NCBI GenBank assembly: GCA_012719015.1
Contig: JAAYBE010000256.1
Coordinates: 1 to 14,424, forward strand
Length of the DNA stretch: 14,424 nucleotides
Reading direction: 5' to 3'
Origin: Actinomycetota bacterium
GTDB taxonomy: Bacteria; Actinomycetota; Thermoleophilia; UBA2241
Shown: positions 13,602-14,424 of the stretch, piece by piece
How positions within the stretch are numbered: position 1 is the first letter of the stretch
Layout: every line of letters starts with the position of its first letter
Program-made: the position numbers and the translations under genes
The notes under the pieces: model-generated
The model's database searches: none
The model's input: only the letters and a program-made list of their open reading frames with translations
Told to the model about the DNA's origin: nothing

Positions 13602-14403
13602 CGTCCTGCGCCCCCAACTCGACCATGGCCAGGCTGTCGCCGAACAGCGAGCGCCGCCCGCCCTGCTGCACCGCCACGAGGGCGCCGGCCGGGTCGAGAA
13701 CGACGGTGCCGGCGAGCAGGTCGACGCCGTGATCGAACCACATGGTGGTGAGCGGCACGCTCGGGCCGACGAGGACGACGTAGGCCTGCCGGCTCAGCTC
13801 GAGCAGCCGCGGGAGCGTCTTGTTGGACACGGTGCTGCCGGTGATGCAGACGCAGTCCTGGCGCCCGAGGAGGTACTCGCAGGCCTGGTCCGGCAGGTCG
13901 CCGGCCGACGGACGCCGCTCGAGGATCGTGAGTGTGCACTGCTCGCTGAGCGCCTCCAGGTGCGGGAAGCGGCCGACCACGGCGACGTTGCCGCCGGCGA
14001 AACGGGTCGCGAGACGCTCGAACAACGCAACCCCGCGCTCGCTCACGAGCGGTCTGCCGAGCAGGCGCTCCACCCTGTCGCGTCGGTTGAACCAGGCGTT
14101 GATCGCGCCGAGCGCCAGGCTGGCGTCGAACATGTTCCAGCTCGTGATGTGCTCCGCCAGCCAGCGCATCTCGGCGCCGTGCAGCCGCCCGGGAAGCTCC
14201 GACTCGTAGACGCCGTCGTGCAGAGTGAGCGCCAACCCGGCCTGACCTCCGCTCTCGACCAGGGTCCAGACGAGCCCGGCGACGCATGAGGTGATGCGGT
14301 CGCCGGACTCGATGGGCGCGACCAGCTCGCGGTAGATGGGGTGTCCGGCCGGCGCGGCCGCGGCGAGCGGGCGCGGCCGTCGGCTCAGCAGCGGGAGGCT
14401 CAC
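13588..14403 (-). CDS. DUF4213/DUF364 protein (putative heavy-metal chelation family)
   Basis: A 271-residue protein with an N-terminal DUF4213-like region (about 35-105) and a C-terminal DUF364 domain. Typical DUF364 stretches are NVAVVGRFPHLE (139-150), LERRPSAGDLPD (161-172), ITGSTVSNKTLPRLLEL (187-203) and VLVGPSVPLTTMWFDHGVDL (210-229). The Pfam name refers to a proposed metal-chelating role; no reaction is established. The length is normal and the gene is complete. The GTG start at 14403 has GGGAGG 7 bases ahead. Its stop lies 14 bases inside the downstream NTPase gene, so the pair is probably coupled. No metal transporter genes are visible within the window, but the operon may begin beyond its right edge. 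Confidence 0.88.
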   Translation of the reverse strand: MSLPLLSRRPRPLAAAAPAGHPIYRELVAPIESGDRITSCVAGLVWTLVESGGQAGLALTLHDGVYESELPGRLHGAEMRWLAEHITSWNMFDASLALGAINAWFNRRDRVERLLGRPLVSERGVALFERLATRFAGGNVAVVGRFPHLEALSEQCTLTILERRPSAGDLPDQACEYLLGRQDCVCITGSTVSNKTLPRLLELSRQAYVVLVGPSVPLTTMWFDHGVDLLAGTVVLDPAGALVAVQQGGRRSLFGDSLAMVELGAQDVAAR

Positions 14404-14424
14404 GGCGCCGCCTCCCGTGACGGG

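Noticed and set aside
13175..14287. A 370-codon minus-strand frame spanning the DUF364/NTPase junction
   Set aside because: It lies in a different frame from both genes and gives Arg/Ala-rich sequence without motifs.
1..14424. CRISPR arrays, insertion sequences, tRNA or rRNA genes
   Set aside because: No regularly spaced repeats, transposase motifs, cloverleaf-like stretches or rRNA-like sequence were seen on reading both strands.

Overview
The window is a gene-dense piece of chromosome from a high-GC bacterium (third codon positions are almost always G or C, and GTG and TTG starts are common). Fifteen protein genes cover nearly all of it, and the longest gap is about 180 bases. There is no sign of an insertion sequence, CRISPR array, rRNA or tRNA. 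An actinobacterium-like lineage is the best guess. The reasons are the GC content, a Fe-type superoxide dismutase, MscL with a C-terminal zinc ribbon, two starts that look leaderless, and an orphan ferredoxin:thioredoxin-reductase-like catalytic subunit. This is inference, since no rRNA gene is present.

Plus strand, 48-3855: dnaB (replicative helicase), then a chorismate-utilising enzyme of the PabB/TrpE family and a class IV aminotransferase / PabC-like enzyme, probably a para-aminobenzoate (folate) pair. The last two genes lack a convincing Shine-Dalgarno and each has a TAnnnT box exactly 7 bases before its start codon.

Minus strand, 11272 down to 3902: a long co-directional run. In reading order it holds a chagasin-like (I42) lipoprotein and a nitroreductase (2-base gap); a tight four-gene redox operon (Rieske protein, CPWC glutaredoxin, FTR-like catalytic subunit, second Rieske protein); Fe superoxide dismutase; MscL; and a block of a divergent PEP-carboxykinase-like protein, purC and a methyltransferase joined by 4-base start/stop overlaps.

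Right end: a COG2509-like FAD-dependent dehydrogenase on the plus strand with its own good sigma70-type promoter. It is convergent with a DUF364 (heavy-metal-chelation family) plus THEP1-like NTPase pair on the minus strand. The two convergent stop codons lie in the arms of one small hairpin.

The best candidates for undescribed biology are the Rieske-Grx-FTR-Rieske operon, whose FTR-like subunit has a CWC motif instead of CHC and has no FTR variable subunit beside it, and the 615-residue PEPCK-like protein. The latter keeps the PEPCK nucleotide and metal-site residues but has an unrecognised N-terminal half.
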